A stretch of DNA of 64,000 nucleotides from positions 186,001 to 250,000 of the forward strand of contig NZ_BDBL01000002.1 of the NCBI RefSeq assembly GCF_001612965.1. Direction: 5' to 3'. Shown here in pieces: positions 1 through 7,155 of the stretch. The translations under genes and the position numbers were made by a program. The DNA comes from Nocardia kruczakiae NBRC 101016 (lineage in GTDB: Bacteria; Actinomycetota; Actinomycetes; Mycobacteriales; Mycobacteriaceae). The notes beneath the pieces were generated by a model that saw nothing but the letters and a program-made list of their open reading frames with translations, did no database searches and was not told where the DNA came from. Positions within the stretch are counted from its first letter, which is position 1. Each line of letters begins with the position of its first letter.

Positions 1-1
1 C

Positions 2-181
2 AACGGCCCGCTGGCGGTGCAGGCGATTCTGAAGACCATGCGCGACACCGAGGGCATGCACGAGAACGAGGCCTTCAAGATCGACGCGCAGCTCGGCCTC
101 ACCGTCTTCCGCAGTGACGACGCCAAGGAAGGTCCGCGGGCCTTCGCCGAGCGCCGCAAGCCGGAGTTCAAGGGCCGCTGA
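2..181 (+). CDS. Enoyl-CoA hydratase/isomerase family protein, C-terminal fragment
   Basis: The reading frame is open from the left edge and ends at the TGA at 179-181, leaving 59 residues. The tail carries the pattern [10 protein letters not shown]...F...[24 protein letters not shown], typical of the C-terminal helix of crotonase-fold enzymes, where a serine-aspartate-glutamate-glycine stretch precedes the conserved F-x-E-R-R-x-P-x-F/W end. Such enzymes hydrate 2-enoyl-CoA esters in beta-oxidation. The active-site glutamates lie outside the window, so the exact reaction cannot be assigned. It runs towards the leftward SDR gene and is followed by about 115 bases without an obvious terminator. 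Confidence 0.8.
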   Translation, partial: NGPLAVQAILKTMRDTEGMHENEAFKIDAQLGLTVFRSDDAKEGPRAFAERRKPEFKGR

Positions 182-296
182 CACCGCATCCGGTTGTCCA
201 CCGGGCGGGAAGAGGCTGAACACATCGTGCGAACCTCGACAAGATTGCGAGAAAACTCGATTTCGCGCCGAGGTTTGCACGATCAGTTCAGCACCA

Positions 297-1064
297 TCAC
301 AATTCCGGCTTCACCATCCGAGTGACCTGCTTGCGCAGGAAGTTCGGGGCGAAACGTCGTGCCAGCCACAGCGGCTTGGCGGGGCCGGGGAAGATGAACA
401 GCGGCGCCTTCGGGTCGGCGACGGCGCGTTCGGCCGCATCCAGCACCCGGTCCGGGGTGATGCCCTTCTGGCCTGCGACCACCGCCTCGTTGGCGGCCCG
501 AATGCCGTCCAGCAGAGGGGTTTCCACGATCGGCGGGCAGATCGAGATCACCCGGACCCCGGTCCCGTTCAACTCCTGCGCCAGCGCTTCGTGATAGCAG
601 ACGACGGCGAATTTGGAGGCCGAGTAGGCGGCCAGGCCGGGCGAGGGCAGCCAGCCCGCCACCGAGGCGAACAGCACCAGGGTGCCGCGACCGGCCTTCT
701 TCATCTCCGGCACGATGGCCTGGCAGATATTGATCGTGCCGCCGTAGTTGATGTCCATCACCCGGCGCATATCCGAAACATCGTGCGTCAGAGCCGATCC
801 CACTCGGCACAGCGCGGCCGCGTGCACGACGTGCTCGATCGGGCCGAGGTCGGAGCGGACCTTGTCGACCACCGCTCGTACCGCCTGATCGTCGGCGACA
901 TCGCAGGTGTAGGTGCTCATGTTCGGTGAGCGCCGGGCCGTCTCGGCCAGGCCGGTCTCGTTGATGTCGAGTGCGGCCACCCGATACCCCCCGGCCGCCA
1001 GCCGCTGGGCCGCCATGCGCCCCATACCGCTGGCCGCACCGGTCACCACTGCCGTCTTGCTCAT
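297..1064 (-). CDS. Short-chain dehydrogenase/reductase (classical SDR)
   Basis: A 255-residue classical SDR that would oxidise or reduce a hydroxyl/keto group with NAD(P). The N-terminal Rossmann motif TGAASGMG lies at about residues 8-15, and the catalytic Ser with YSASK follows at about 140-160. The ATG at 1064 is preceded by GGAGG at good spacing and overlaps the stop of the decarboxylase-like gene upstream by four bases (ATGA), so the two are translationally coupled and belong to one leftward unit. That unit starts behind a KstR-type box at 1756-1769, which suggests a steroid- or terpenoid-linked substrate. The substrate itself cannot be read from the sequence. Confidence 0.88.
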   Translation of the reverse strand: MSKTAVVTGAASGMGRMAAQRLAAGGYRVAALDINETGLAETARRSPNMSTYTCDVADDQAVRAVVDKVRSDLGPIEHVVHAAALCRVGSALTHDVSDMRRVMDINYGGTINICQAIVPEMKKAGRGTLVLFASVAGWLPSPGLAAYSASKFAVVCYHEALAQELNGTGVRVISICPPIVETPLLDGIRAANEAVVAGQKGITPDRVLDAAERAVADPKAPLFIFPGPAKPLWLARRFAPNFLRKQVTRMVKPEL

Positions 1065-1738
1065 CGAACCTCCACCGCGTCTTCGAAAGTCATGCGCAGC
1101 AGTCCGATCCGGCTGCTGAAGAGTGCGCGCTTGGGCAACCCCAGGGCACGCATCTGTTCGGCGACGGGGTGATCGCCGAGCTCGATCCTGGTGCCGCCCA
1201 GCCCCATTCGCACCTGCGACGGGTTCATCACCCACGGGGTGCGGCGCAGGATGCCGTCCATATGGGTGTAGGCCGCGATCGACGCACCGCCCATTCCGCC
1301 CGGTGACGGCACACCGCCACCGACTTCCATCGCCACCACCAGACGGTCGTCGATCCGCACCTCGCAGCGCTTGCCACGACGCACCGGCGTGATCCGGATA
1401 TCGGCGATCTCCTTGGGAAAACCCCAGATCTCGCGGCCGGCGGCGCAGGTGAAGGTCTGGTTCACCGGCAGCCACGGGATGTAGACGCCGAGGTCCTTGT
1501 CCCGGCCGCGCACCATCAGGGTGAGGCCGAATTCGTGATACGGCCCCAGGTCGCCGTCCACGTATCGCACGAAAACCAGCGAGCACACCCCGCGCCCGGC
1601 GACCGTGAGTGGTTCTAGTCCGGTCGGCGCCACGATCTCCCGGGCCGCCCCCGCGTCGACGAGAAATGTCGCCGCACAGGCGTCGGCGTCGCGGATCTCG
1701 ACCGGCATCCTGACTTTTTCACCGAGTACGGAATGCAC
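1061..1738 (-). CDS. Acetoacetate decarboxylase (ADC)-like family protein
   Basis: About 225 residues with ADC-superfamily features: a central YHEFGL...VYIPWLPVNQTF stretch and the REIWGFPKEIADI segment, which resembles the GYPKK region of ADC-family proteins. Here the Schiff-base lysine region reads GFPKE, so a lysine is present, but true acetoacetate decarboxylation is not shown. Members of this fold also act as aldolases or dehydratases. GTG at 1738 is chosen because GGAGG sits 9 bases upstream. An in-frame ATG at 1747 abuts the GGAGG too closely to use it. The downstream SDR overlaps by four bases. The KstR box lies just upstream of the start, so repression would be direct. Confidence 0.75.
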   Translation of the reverse strand: MHSVLGEKVRMPVEIRDADACAATFLVDAGAAREIVAPTGLEPLTVAGRGVCSLVFVRYVDGDLGPYHEFGLTLMVRGRDKDLGVYIPWLPVNQTFTCAAGREIWGFPKEIADIRITPVRRGKRCEVRIDDRLVVAMEVGGGVPSPGGMGGASIAAYTHMDGILRRTPWVMNPSQVRMGLGGTRIELGDHPVAEQMRALGLPKRALFSSRIGLLRMTFEDAVEVR

Positions 1739-1755
1739 CGCTGTCATCCTCCAAG

Positions 1756-1769
1756 TAGAACACGTTCCA
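1756..1769. promoter_or_regulatory. KstR-type operator (TNNAACNNGTTNNA)
   Basis: The sequence TAGAACACGTTCCA matches all eight fixed positions of the KstR consensus of mycolata (TNNAACNNGTTNNA). KstR is the TetR-family repressor of cholesterol catabolism, released by 3-oxo-cholestenoyl-CoA-type ligands. The box is 17 bases upstream of the chosen GTG of the ADC-like gene and directly before its ribosome-binding site. This is a sequence match only; no kstR gene lies in the window. Confidence 0.7.
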
Positions 1770-1960
1770 ATTTGATTGCACAGACCTTCTCGTCCCCGAA
1801 ATCCCACTCACCGAGACGGTCCGCTCCCGCGGCCGCGGTGTCGCGCCCGGCCGACCAGCCCGGCCGCATCCGGCCGCACGACGACGCCCGAACGCACCGA
1901 GGCCGCCCCGGGTCGAGCGCGAGCACTCGAATCGGGACGGCCGGCGGCGATGCGGTGGAT

Positions 1961-3574
1961 TCAGGAGCCGACGGTGTAGGTCGGCGGGTGGGATTCGGCA
2001 TGACCCTTCGCCCACCGATAGTCCGGTTTGCCGCTGGGTGTGCGCCCGACGGCGTCGACCACCCAGATGCTGCGCGGCAGTTTGTATCCGGCGAGGTGTT
2101 TGCGGACATGCGCCTCGAGGTCGGCGAAATCCAGCGGATCGGTACCGGCGGTCGACACCACCGCCGCGACCTGATGGCCCCAGCGCTCGTGCGGAACTCC
2201 GATGACCACCACGTCGTAGACGCCTTCATGGGCCTTGACGACGGCCTCCACCTCTTCGACGAACACCTTCTCGCCACCGGTGTTGATCACCATGTTGCCG
2301 CGGCCGATCAGGGTGATGGTGCCGTCGGCCTCCACCCGCGCGCGGTCGTCGGTGATGACCATGCGGACACCGTCGACGGTCTTGAACAACTTGTCGGACT
2401 TGGCCTGGTCCTTGTAGTAGCCGAGGGGCACCGACCCCTTCTTGGCCATCCAGCCCTCTTCGCCGGGCGCCACCTCCCGGCCCTCCTCGTTCACCACGAC
2501 CGCACCGCGTCCGGTCTGCACGCGCGGCCCGCGGGACGGGTCGTCGTCCTTCTGTGCCACGCCGATGCCACCGAATCCGGTTTCGGAGGAGCCGATCGAA
2601 TCGGTGATCACCGCATGCGGGAACAGCTCCAGCATCTCGTTCTTCACCGGCTGCGACAGCAGTGCCGCCCCGGAAGCCAGGGCGACCACCGAGGAGGCGT
2701 CCACCGGTGACTGCCGATAGGAGTTGAGCAGCGGCCGCGCCATGGCGTCACCGGTGATGACCACGATGTTGACCCGCTGGGACGCGACCACCTGCCAGAC
2801 CCGGTCGGCGTCGAAGCGCGGCTCGTACACGACGGTATTGCCCGACCACAGCGCGGTGAAGGTGGGCATCAGCGCCGCGGCGTGGATCAGGGGCGGCAGG
2901 AGCAGCCAGCGCAGCGGGTCGTTCTGCGAGCCGACCCGGGACTGTTCGAACTCGTCGGCCACCGGCACATTGGTGTAGAAGTCGATGCCGCCGCCGAGCA
3001 CCCGCCACATGTCCTCCTGGCGCCACATCACGCCCTTGGGCATGCCGGTGGTGCCGCCGGTGTACATCATGAACAGGTCGTCGGCGCTGCGCTCGCCGAA
3101 ATCCCGTGCGCTGGAGCTGCTTTCGAACGCTTCGGCGTAGGGAGTGGATTCACTGGGGAGGCCGGCGCCGCCCTGATCGTCGTCGACGACGAAGGCGTGG
3201 CGCAGCGTGGTCACCTGCGGACGCACCTGATCGACGACCTGTGCGTAGCAGCGGTGGTGCACCACCGCTTCGAGATCGGCGTTGTCGTAGACGTAGCGCA
3301 GTTCGTCCGCGCCGTAGCGGTAGTTGATGTTGATCGGCACCGCCCGAATCTTGAAGGCGGCGATCAGGGTTTCCATCGTCTCGATGCTGTTGTGCATCTG
3401 GAAGCCGATGTGGCTGCCCTCCCCCAGCCCCCTCGCGGCCAGGTGGTGGGCGAGCTGGTTGGCGCGGCGTTCCAGGTCCTGATACGTGACCTGGCGCTCG
3501 CCCTGAATCAGCGCCACCCGATCCGGCATGGCGTCCACGGCGTGCTCGAACAGGTCGGCGAAATTGTTCGGCAT
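1961..3574 (-). CDS. Acyl-CoA synthetase, FadD19/FadD17-like
   Basis: A 537-residue ANL-superfamily adenylate-forming ligase. It would activate a carboxylic acid with ATP to an acyl-AMP and then load CoA. The P-loop motif YTGGTTGMPKG is at about residues 171-181, the hinge region GRGNMVINTGGEKV at about 425-438, and the catalytic lysine motif PSGKPDYRW near residue 520. The length fits FadD enzymes (500-550 residues). The P-loop followed by VMWR resembles the FadD19-type steroid side-chain synthetases; I infer this from motif memory, not alignment. It is the third gene of a leftward operon (SnoaL-like, unknown, ligase) with a 45-base gap to the gene before it. The ADC-SDR pair downstream has its own operator. 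Confidence 0.9.
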   Translation of the reverse strand: MPNNFADLFEHAVDAMPDRVALIQGERQVTYQDLERRANQLAHHLAARGLGEGSHIGFQMHNSIETMETLIAAFKIRAVPININYRYGADELRYVYDNADLEAVVHHRCYAQVVDQVRPQVTTLRHAFVVDDDQGGAGLPSESTPYAEAFESSSSARDFGERSADDLFMMYTGGTTGMPKGVMWRQEDMWRVLGGGIDFYTNVPVADEFEQSRVGSQNDPLRWLLLPPLIHAAALMPTFTALWSGNTVVYEPRFDADRVWQVVASQRVNIVVITGDAMARPLLNSYRQSPVDASSVVALASGAALLSQPVKNEMLELFPHAVITDSIGSSETGFGGIGVAQKDDDPSRGPRVQTGRGAVVVNEEGREVAPGEEGWMAKKGSVPLGYYKDQAKSDKLFKTVDGVRMVITDDRARVEADGTITLIGRGNMVINTGGEKVFVEEVEAVVKAHEGVYDVVVIGVPHERWGHQVAAVVSTAGTDPLDFADLEAHVRKHLAGYKLPRSIWVVDAVGRTPSGKPDYRWAKGHAESHPPTYTVGS

Positions 3575-3619
3575 ATCTGAGATCTCTCGTCGATTGCGGC
3601 GGTTCGGGACTGAGGGCGG

Positions 3620-4870
3620 TCAGACGACCGTCAGCGGCAGCGACTGCCGGGGGCCGAAGTGGAAGTCCGCCCCGGTGCTGAACCGCGTGATCGCCACCTC
3701 CGGCGACTCGCGGAAAGGTGTCGATGCGGCGGTGATCTCGACGACGAGTTCACGCTCGTCACCCTCGCGGGCATGCACGTCGAACCGTGGGTTCACCCCG
3801 CGCACCATGGCGGCCAGCGGCTCCAGATGTTCGGCGTCGACCGCGGCCGGCCAGCCGCCGTCGCGTACACCCGGGCTGTCGCGCGCGATGCGCAGGACCG
3901 CGGAATCGTGATAGGCGTCGACCTGCATGTCGACGTAGGGCAGCGGATTCCACGCCGGATGCAGCCGCAGAACCTGAGCGAGATCGTCGAAGCCGGTACC
4001 GAGACCCAGGACCGCACGCAGCCGTTCGGAGGTGAGCCCGGCTATCCCGGTGAACTGTTTGCGCGCGATCGCGGCGGTGGTCTCCGCGTCCGCGCGCTCG
4101 CCGACCGCGATCAGGAATCCGAGGTTCAGCAGATGCTGCTGCAGGCACACCTCGTCGGCCATCCGGACCAGCGCCGAATGCGAGAAACTCGCGAAGTCGA
4201 TATCGCTCAGCAGCGGCCCGCGGTAGTCCGACCGGCCCGGCCCGCCGGCTTCGATCGGCGCCAATTCGATATCGACAGCGGCGAATTCGGCCATGCGTGC
4301 CGCGTTGCGCGGTACCGCGGGCGGTTCGTTGGCGGGATCGATGCGAACCGTCCACGCGCACACCGGTACTCGATCGGCCGGCCGCCGGGGCGGCCGATGG
4401 ATCGGGCGCACCTGCGCGTGCGGGTTGGTGGCCAGTGCGGTCGCGTCGAAGGTGGGGTCCTCGATGGTGTGGCACATGGCCACCACGTAGTCCTCACCCA
4501 TCGGCTCGACGTCGGCGAGCGCACCGCAGTGGTCGAGCCAGAACTCACCGTTGTGGTCGTCGTCGACGCGGAACCGGAAGTCCATGAACTGCGGCGGCGC
4601 GCCGATATCCAGTTGCAGCCCTTTGAATATGGTGACGACGCCGTCGCCGGGGATGTCGAGGGCCGCACGCATCCGGCGGGTGTAGATCGGGCTGGCCAGC
4701 TGCCATTCCTCGATCGCCACCTCGGCCATCCCGTCGCGCCCGAAGGCGCCGATCGAATGCGCCATGCCCGAGCGATCGATGAGATGCCCGCACAGCAGCA
4801 GTTCGGGCACCAGGGCCGCCAGCTGCTCCCGGCTCAGTGCGGCGAAGCGACTCGCAGGCATCGGACTCAC
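3620..4870 (-). CDS. Conserved protein of unknown function (about 416 aa)
   Basis: I do not recognise the family. The protein has no signal peptide or membrane segment. Visible landmarks are WLDHCGALADVEPMG (about residues 112-126), VVAMCHTIEDPTFD (about 129-142) and a run of Pro/Arg (IHRPPRRPADR). The paired Cys/His pattern in the first two blocks could bind metal or be catalytic, but this is a guess. The GTG at 4870 overlaps the stop of the SnoaL-like gene (GTGA). A second GTG at 4873 and an ATG at 4861 are alternatives. Its place between a SnoaL-like protein and an acyl-CoA synthetase argues for a catabolic role in the same pathway. Confidence 0.8.
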   Translation of the reverse strand: MSPMPASRFAALSREQLAALVPELLLCGHLIDRSGMAHSIGAFGRDGMAEVAIEEWQLASPIYTRRMRAALDIPGDGVVTIFKGLQLDIGAPPQFMDFRFRVDDDHNGEFWLDHCGALADVEPMGEDYVVAMCHTIEDPTFDATALATNPHAQVRPIHRPPRRPADRVPVCAWTVRIDPANEPPAVPRNAARMAEFAAVDIELAPIEAGGPGRSDYRGPLLSDIDFASFSHSALVRMADEVCLQQHLLNLGFLIAVGERADAETTAAIARKQFTGIAGLTSERLRAVLGLGTGFDDLAQVLRLHPAWNPLPYVDMQVDAYHDSAVLRIARDSPGVRDGGWPAAVDAEHLEPLAAMVRGVNPRFDVHAREGDERELVVEITAASTPFRESPEVAITRFSTGADFHFGPRQSLPLTVV

Positions 4871-5415
4871 CACAGCGGGACCGGCGACTCGCCGATCTTG
4901 TACCAGCCCGGCAGCGGCCCGGCGCCCGAGCGCTCGATCCGCTTCTGCATGCCCTCCGAGAGCGCGTTCGCGGTGATCATCTCCACGAACAGCGCGGAGA
5001 CGTTGCCGAAGTCGAAAAAGTCACGCTGCCAGGACCATTGGAAGTCGCCGCCGTAGCGGAACCAGCTGCCGCCGATGCCCTCCGGGCTGTAGTGGCGCCC
5101 GTCGGGGCGAGTGTTCTCGTTGACCTGCTTCCACAGGCCGATCACGGTGCCGCTGCGCTCGTCGACGACGAATTCCTGGTACGGGTAGGTCCAGCCTTCG
5201 AGCCCGTCCATCTCCTGCCCCAGCGCGAGTTCGCGGATCTCGTCGCGGCCCACTGCCATGAACTCCTGGGTCGGGCCGTAGTTCCAGCCGTAGGTGGCGT
5301 CCTCGGTGTACATGTCGGCCAGCGGCCGCCAGTCGCCCGCCGCCTCGCAGCGTTCGTTCTCGACCACCCAGCGGCGGACCATCTCGTCGAGTTCGTCCCG
5401 GGAAAAACCGGACAT
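4867..5415 (-). CDS. SnoaL/NTF2-like fold protein
   Basis: A 182-residue protein with the NTF2/SnoaL signature: an N-terminal helix, ERCEAAGDWRPLADMYTEDA, then a Trp/Tyr-rich sheet core. The fold is used by polyketide cyclases, limonene-epoxide hydrolases, ketosteroid isomerases and many non-enzymes. The ATG at 5415 is chosen because AAGGAAG precedes it at 6-8 bases; an in-frame ATG five codons upstream lacks this. It is the first gene of a leftward operon whose inferred promoter carries operator A at 5587-5601, leaving a leader of about 180 bases. A cyclase, hydratase or isomerase step is likely but not proven. Confidence 0.82.
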   Translation of the reverse strand: MSGFSRDELDEMVRRWVVENERCEAAGDWRPLADMYTEDATYGWNYGPTQEFMAVGRDEIRELALGQEMDGLEGWTYPYQEFVVDERSGTVIGLWKQVNENTRPDGRHYSPEGIGGSWFRYGGDFQWSWQRDFFDFGNVSALFVEMITANALSEGMQKRIERSGAGPLPGWYKIGESPVPLW

Positions 5416-5517
5416 CGCAGCTTCCTTCACATTCTGTGTCGAGGGCCGGCGCCGATATCCGGCGTGGCCTGATCCGGGCGGTCACCGGGCTGCGGCGACC
5501 GCGAACGTCGTGGTCCG

Positions 5518-5592
5518 TCAGCCCGTTTTCGAGAACGAGTTCAGGCCGGCACATCCCTCGCGGACCGGCGCGAAAGACACATCGCTGGACAT
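5518..5592 (-). CDS. Possible leaderless 24-aa ORF inside the operon leader
   Basis: A 24-residue frame starts at an ATG (MSSDVSF...) located 8 bases after the inferred -10 hexamer TACCGT (5606-5601, minus strand), the distance expected for leaderless translation. The start codon lies inside operator A. The TetR gene starts the same way (GTG-TCC within its operator). The peptide has no recognised similarity or membrane segment. It may be a regulatory leader peptide or a chance frame. Confidence 0.25.
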   Translation of the reverse strand: MSSDVSFAPVREGCAGLNSFSKTG

Positions 5593-5606
5593 GTGTCTGG
5601 ACGGTA
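5587..5606 (-). promoter_or_regulatory. Operator A plus -10 of the leftward SnoaL-ligase operon
   Basis: On the minus strand a -10-like TACCGT (5606-5601) is followed directly by CCAGACACATGTCCA. The near-palindrome GGACATGTGTC shares its arms and flanks with sites near 5782 and 13497, and in all three it lies immediately downstream of the -10 hexamer. It is interpreted as a binding site of the TetR protein encoded at 13505. Confidence 0.6.
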
Positions 5607-5736
5607 CCACCGTGAGCGAGGGCCGACAACGGATCGACCATTTTTGCCACCGAGAGGCGGTCGTTCGACCAGGGTGCGGCGGGCCGTCCACGCCGTGGTC
5701 GGCGCCGATTCCGCGTACCCGGCACAGCCGCGGAAT

Positions 5737-5750
5737 TGAAACAAGTTCTT
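5737..5750. promoter_or_regulatory. Degenerate KstR-like box
   Basis: TGAAACAAGTTCTT keeps the AACNNGTT core and the leading T of the KstR consensus but ends in T instead of A (seven of eight fixed positions). It lies next to the inferred -35 of the rightward dehydrogenase operon. Weak by itself; noted because true matches occur at 1756, 14748 and 14860. Confidence 0.3.
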
Positions 5751-5796
5751 GCGCCAAGATCAGAGTCGAACCTATAGTTCCGTACACGTGTCCAGA
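5749..5796 (+). promoter_or_regulatory. Promoter and operator B of the rightward catabolic operon
   Basis: A -35-like TTGCGC (5749-5754) and a good -10 TATAGT (5773-5778) are separated by 18 bases. The sequence GTACACGTGTCCAGA (5782-5796) follows, overlapping the expected transcription start. It shares GGACAYGTGT with sites A and C. Binding here would block initiation of the operon starting at 5815. Confidence 0.65.
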
Positions 5797-5814
5797 CAGC
5801 TCCGAAAGGTACCC

Positions 5815-6744
5815 ATGAGCGGGTCCACGAACGACAGCCCGAGCGCCGCGGGTTTCATCGGCCTCGGCAATATGGGTGCGCCGATGGCCGAGCGGCTGCT
5901 GAACCGCCCCGGTGGCCTCGTCGTCTGCGACACCCGGGCGGAGGCCGTGCAACCGTTCGTCGACGGCGGCGCCGAACCGGCGAAGACGGCGGCCGAGGTC
6001 GCCGAGCGCGCCGAGGTGATCTCGGTGGTCGTCCTCAACGACGAGCAGGTCCGATCCGTGGTGACCGGTCCGGACGGACTCCTGAGCACCGCACGACCTG
6101 GCACGGTGATCGCCGTGCATTCGACCATCAGCGACCGGACCGCCGTCGAACTCGCCGGCATCTGCGCCGAACACGCGGTGGACTTCGTCGACGCCCCGGT
6201 CAGCGGTGGCGGCGCGGGGGCCAAGAAGGGCTCGCTCGCGGTCATGGTGGGCGGCGGCGACGCCGCCTTCGAGAAGGTGCGCGAACCGTTCGGCTACTGG
6301 GCCGACCTGGTGGTGCACGCGGGCGATGTCGGTGCCGGCACCCGCATGAAACTGGCCCGCAACCTGCTGCATTTCGTCTCGTTCACGGCCACCGCGGAGG
6401 CACAGCGACTGGCCGAGGCGGCGGGGCTGAACATCGTCGACCTGGGCAAGGTGGTCCGGCATTCGGATGCCATCACCGGCGGTGCGGGCGCGATCATGCT
6501 GCGCGACACCACCGCGCCGGTCGCCGCGGACGACTTCTGGCATTCGATCTTCACCCACACGCGCGATCTCGGCGAGAAGGATCTGTCGCTGGCCCTGTCC
6601 CTGGGCGAGCGGCTCGGCGTCGAATTACCTTTCGCCCGAATGGCTTTGAGCGGACTCGGCGACGGTCTCGGCGTCGGGCCCGGCGATGTTTCCCGAGCCG
6701 CGCGGACGGCCACCGACACTTCCGAGGAGAGCGATGAGCGCTGA
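5815..6744 (+). CDS. NAD-dependent beta-hydroxyacid (3-hydroxyisobutyrate-type) dehydrogenase
   Basis: A 309-residue member of the 3-hydroxyisobutyrate/6-phosphogluconate dehydrogenase family, which oxidises beta-hydroxy acids with NAD(P). The nucleotide motif GFIGLGNMGAPMAERL is at residues 13-28, the substrate motif DAPVSGGGAGAKKGSLAVM at about 124-142, and the catalytic lysine lies in GTRMKLARNLL near 177. The ATG at 5815 has GAAAGG upstream. A leaderless start at the in-frame GTG at 5788, inside operator B, would add nine residues and cannot be excluded. It is the first gene of a rightward operon, and its end overlaps the next gene by 11 bases. Confidence 0.85.
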   Translation: MSGSTNDSPSAAGFIGLGNMGAPMAERLLNRPGGLVVCDTRAEAVQPFVDGGAEPAKTAAEVAERAEVISVVVLNDEQVRSVVTGPDGLLSTARPGTVIAVHSTISDRTAVELAGICAEHAVDFVDAPVSGGGAGAKKGSLAVMVGGGDAAFEKVREPFGYWADLVVHAGDVGAGTRMKLARNLLHFVSFTATAEAQRLAEAAGLNIVDLGKVVRHSDAITGGAGAIMLRDTTAPVAADDFWHSIFTHTRDLGEKDLSLALSLGERLGVELPFARMALSGLGDGLGVGPGDVSRAARTATDTSEESDER

Positions 6745-7141
6745 AACCGACGGCCTCACCCCCGAGCAGCGTCGCGCGCGCGGGGTGGCCAAGATGGGCG
6801 AGGTCTACGGCTGGGAGATGTCCGACGGACCCGGCGAGCATTTCGCCGTGACGGCGGACCATCTGTTCGCCGACATCTGGAGCCGCCCGGAACTGTCCGT
6901 GCGTGATCGCCGCCTGCTGCTGCTCGGTGCGCTCACCGCACAAGGCCACCTCGACGTCACCGAGATCCAGGTCAGCGCGGCCCTGCGCAACGGTGAACTG
7001 ACCGAGCAACAGTTGCGCGAGATCGCGATCTTCCTGTGCCACTACACCGGCTGGGCCGCCGGGACCAAGCTCGACAGCGTCGTCGGCAAAGTCGTGGCCG
7101 CCGAGAAGAAGGCTGCCGAAAAGAAGTCCGCCGAGAAGTGA
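6734..7141 (+). CDS. Carboxymuconolactone decarboxylase-like (CMD/AhpD fold) protein
   Basis: A 135-residue CMD-family protein. The core DRRLLLLGALTAQGHL and the helix REIAIFLCHYTGWAAG match the CMD fold of gamma-carboxymuconolactone decarboxylases. There is only a single Cys (FLCHYTG) and no CxxC, so an AhpD-type peroxidase role is unlikely. The tail is a Lys/Ala/Glu repeat (EKKAAEKKSAEK). The ATG at 6734 has GAGGAGA upstream and lies inside the end of the dehydrogenase gene, indicating coupling. Its operon suggests a lactone or ring-cleavage step, which is inference. Confidence 0.82.
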   Translation: MSAETDGLTPEQRRARGVAKMGEVYGWEMSDGPGEHFAVTADHLFADIWSRPELSVRDRRLLLLGALTAQGHLDVTEIQVSAALRNGELTEQQLREIAIFLCHYTGWAAGTKLDSVVGKVVAAEKKAAEKKSAEK

Positions 7142-7155
7142 GGAACGAACCCACC

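Noticed and set aside
5535..5548. AACNNGTT-containing sequence near 5540
   Set aside because: The outer T and A of the KstR consensus are both missing.
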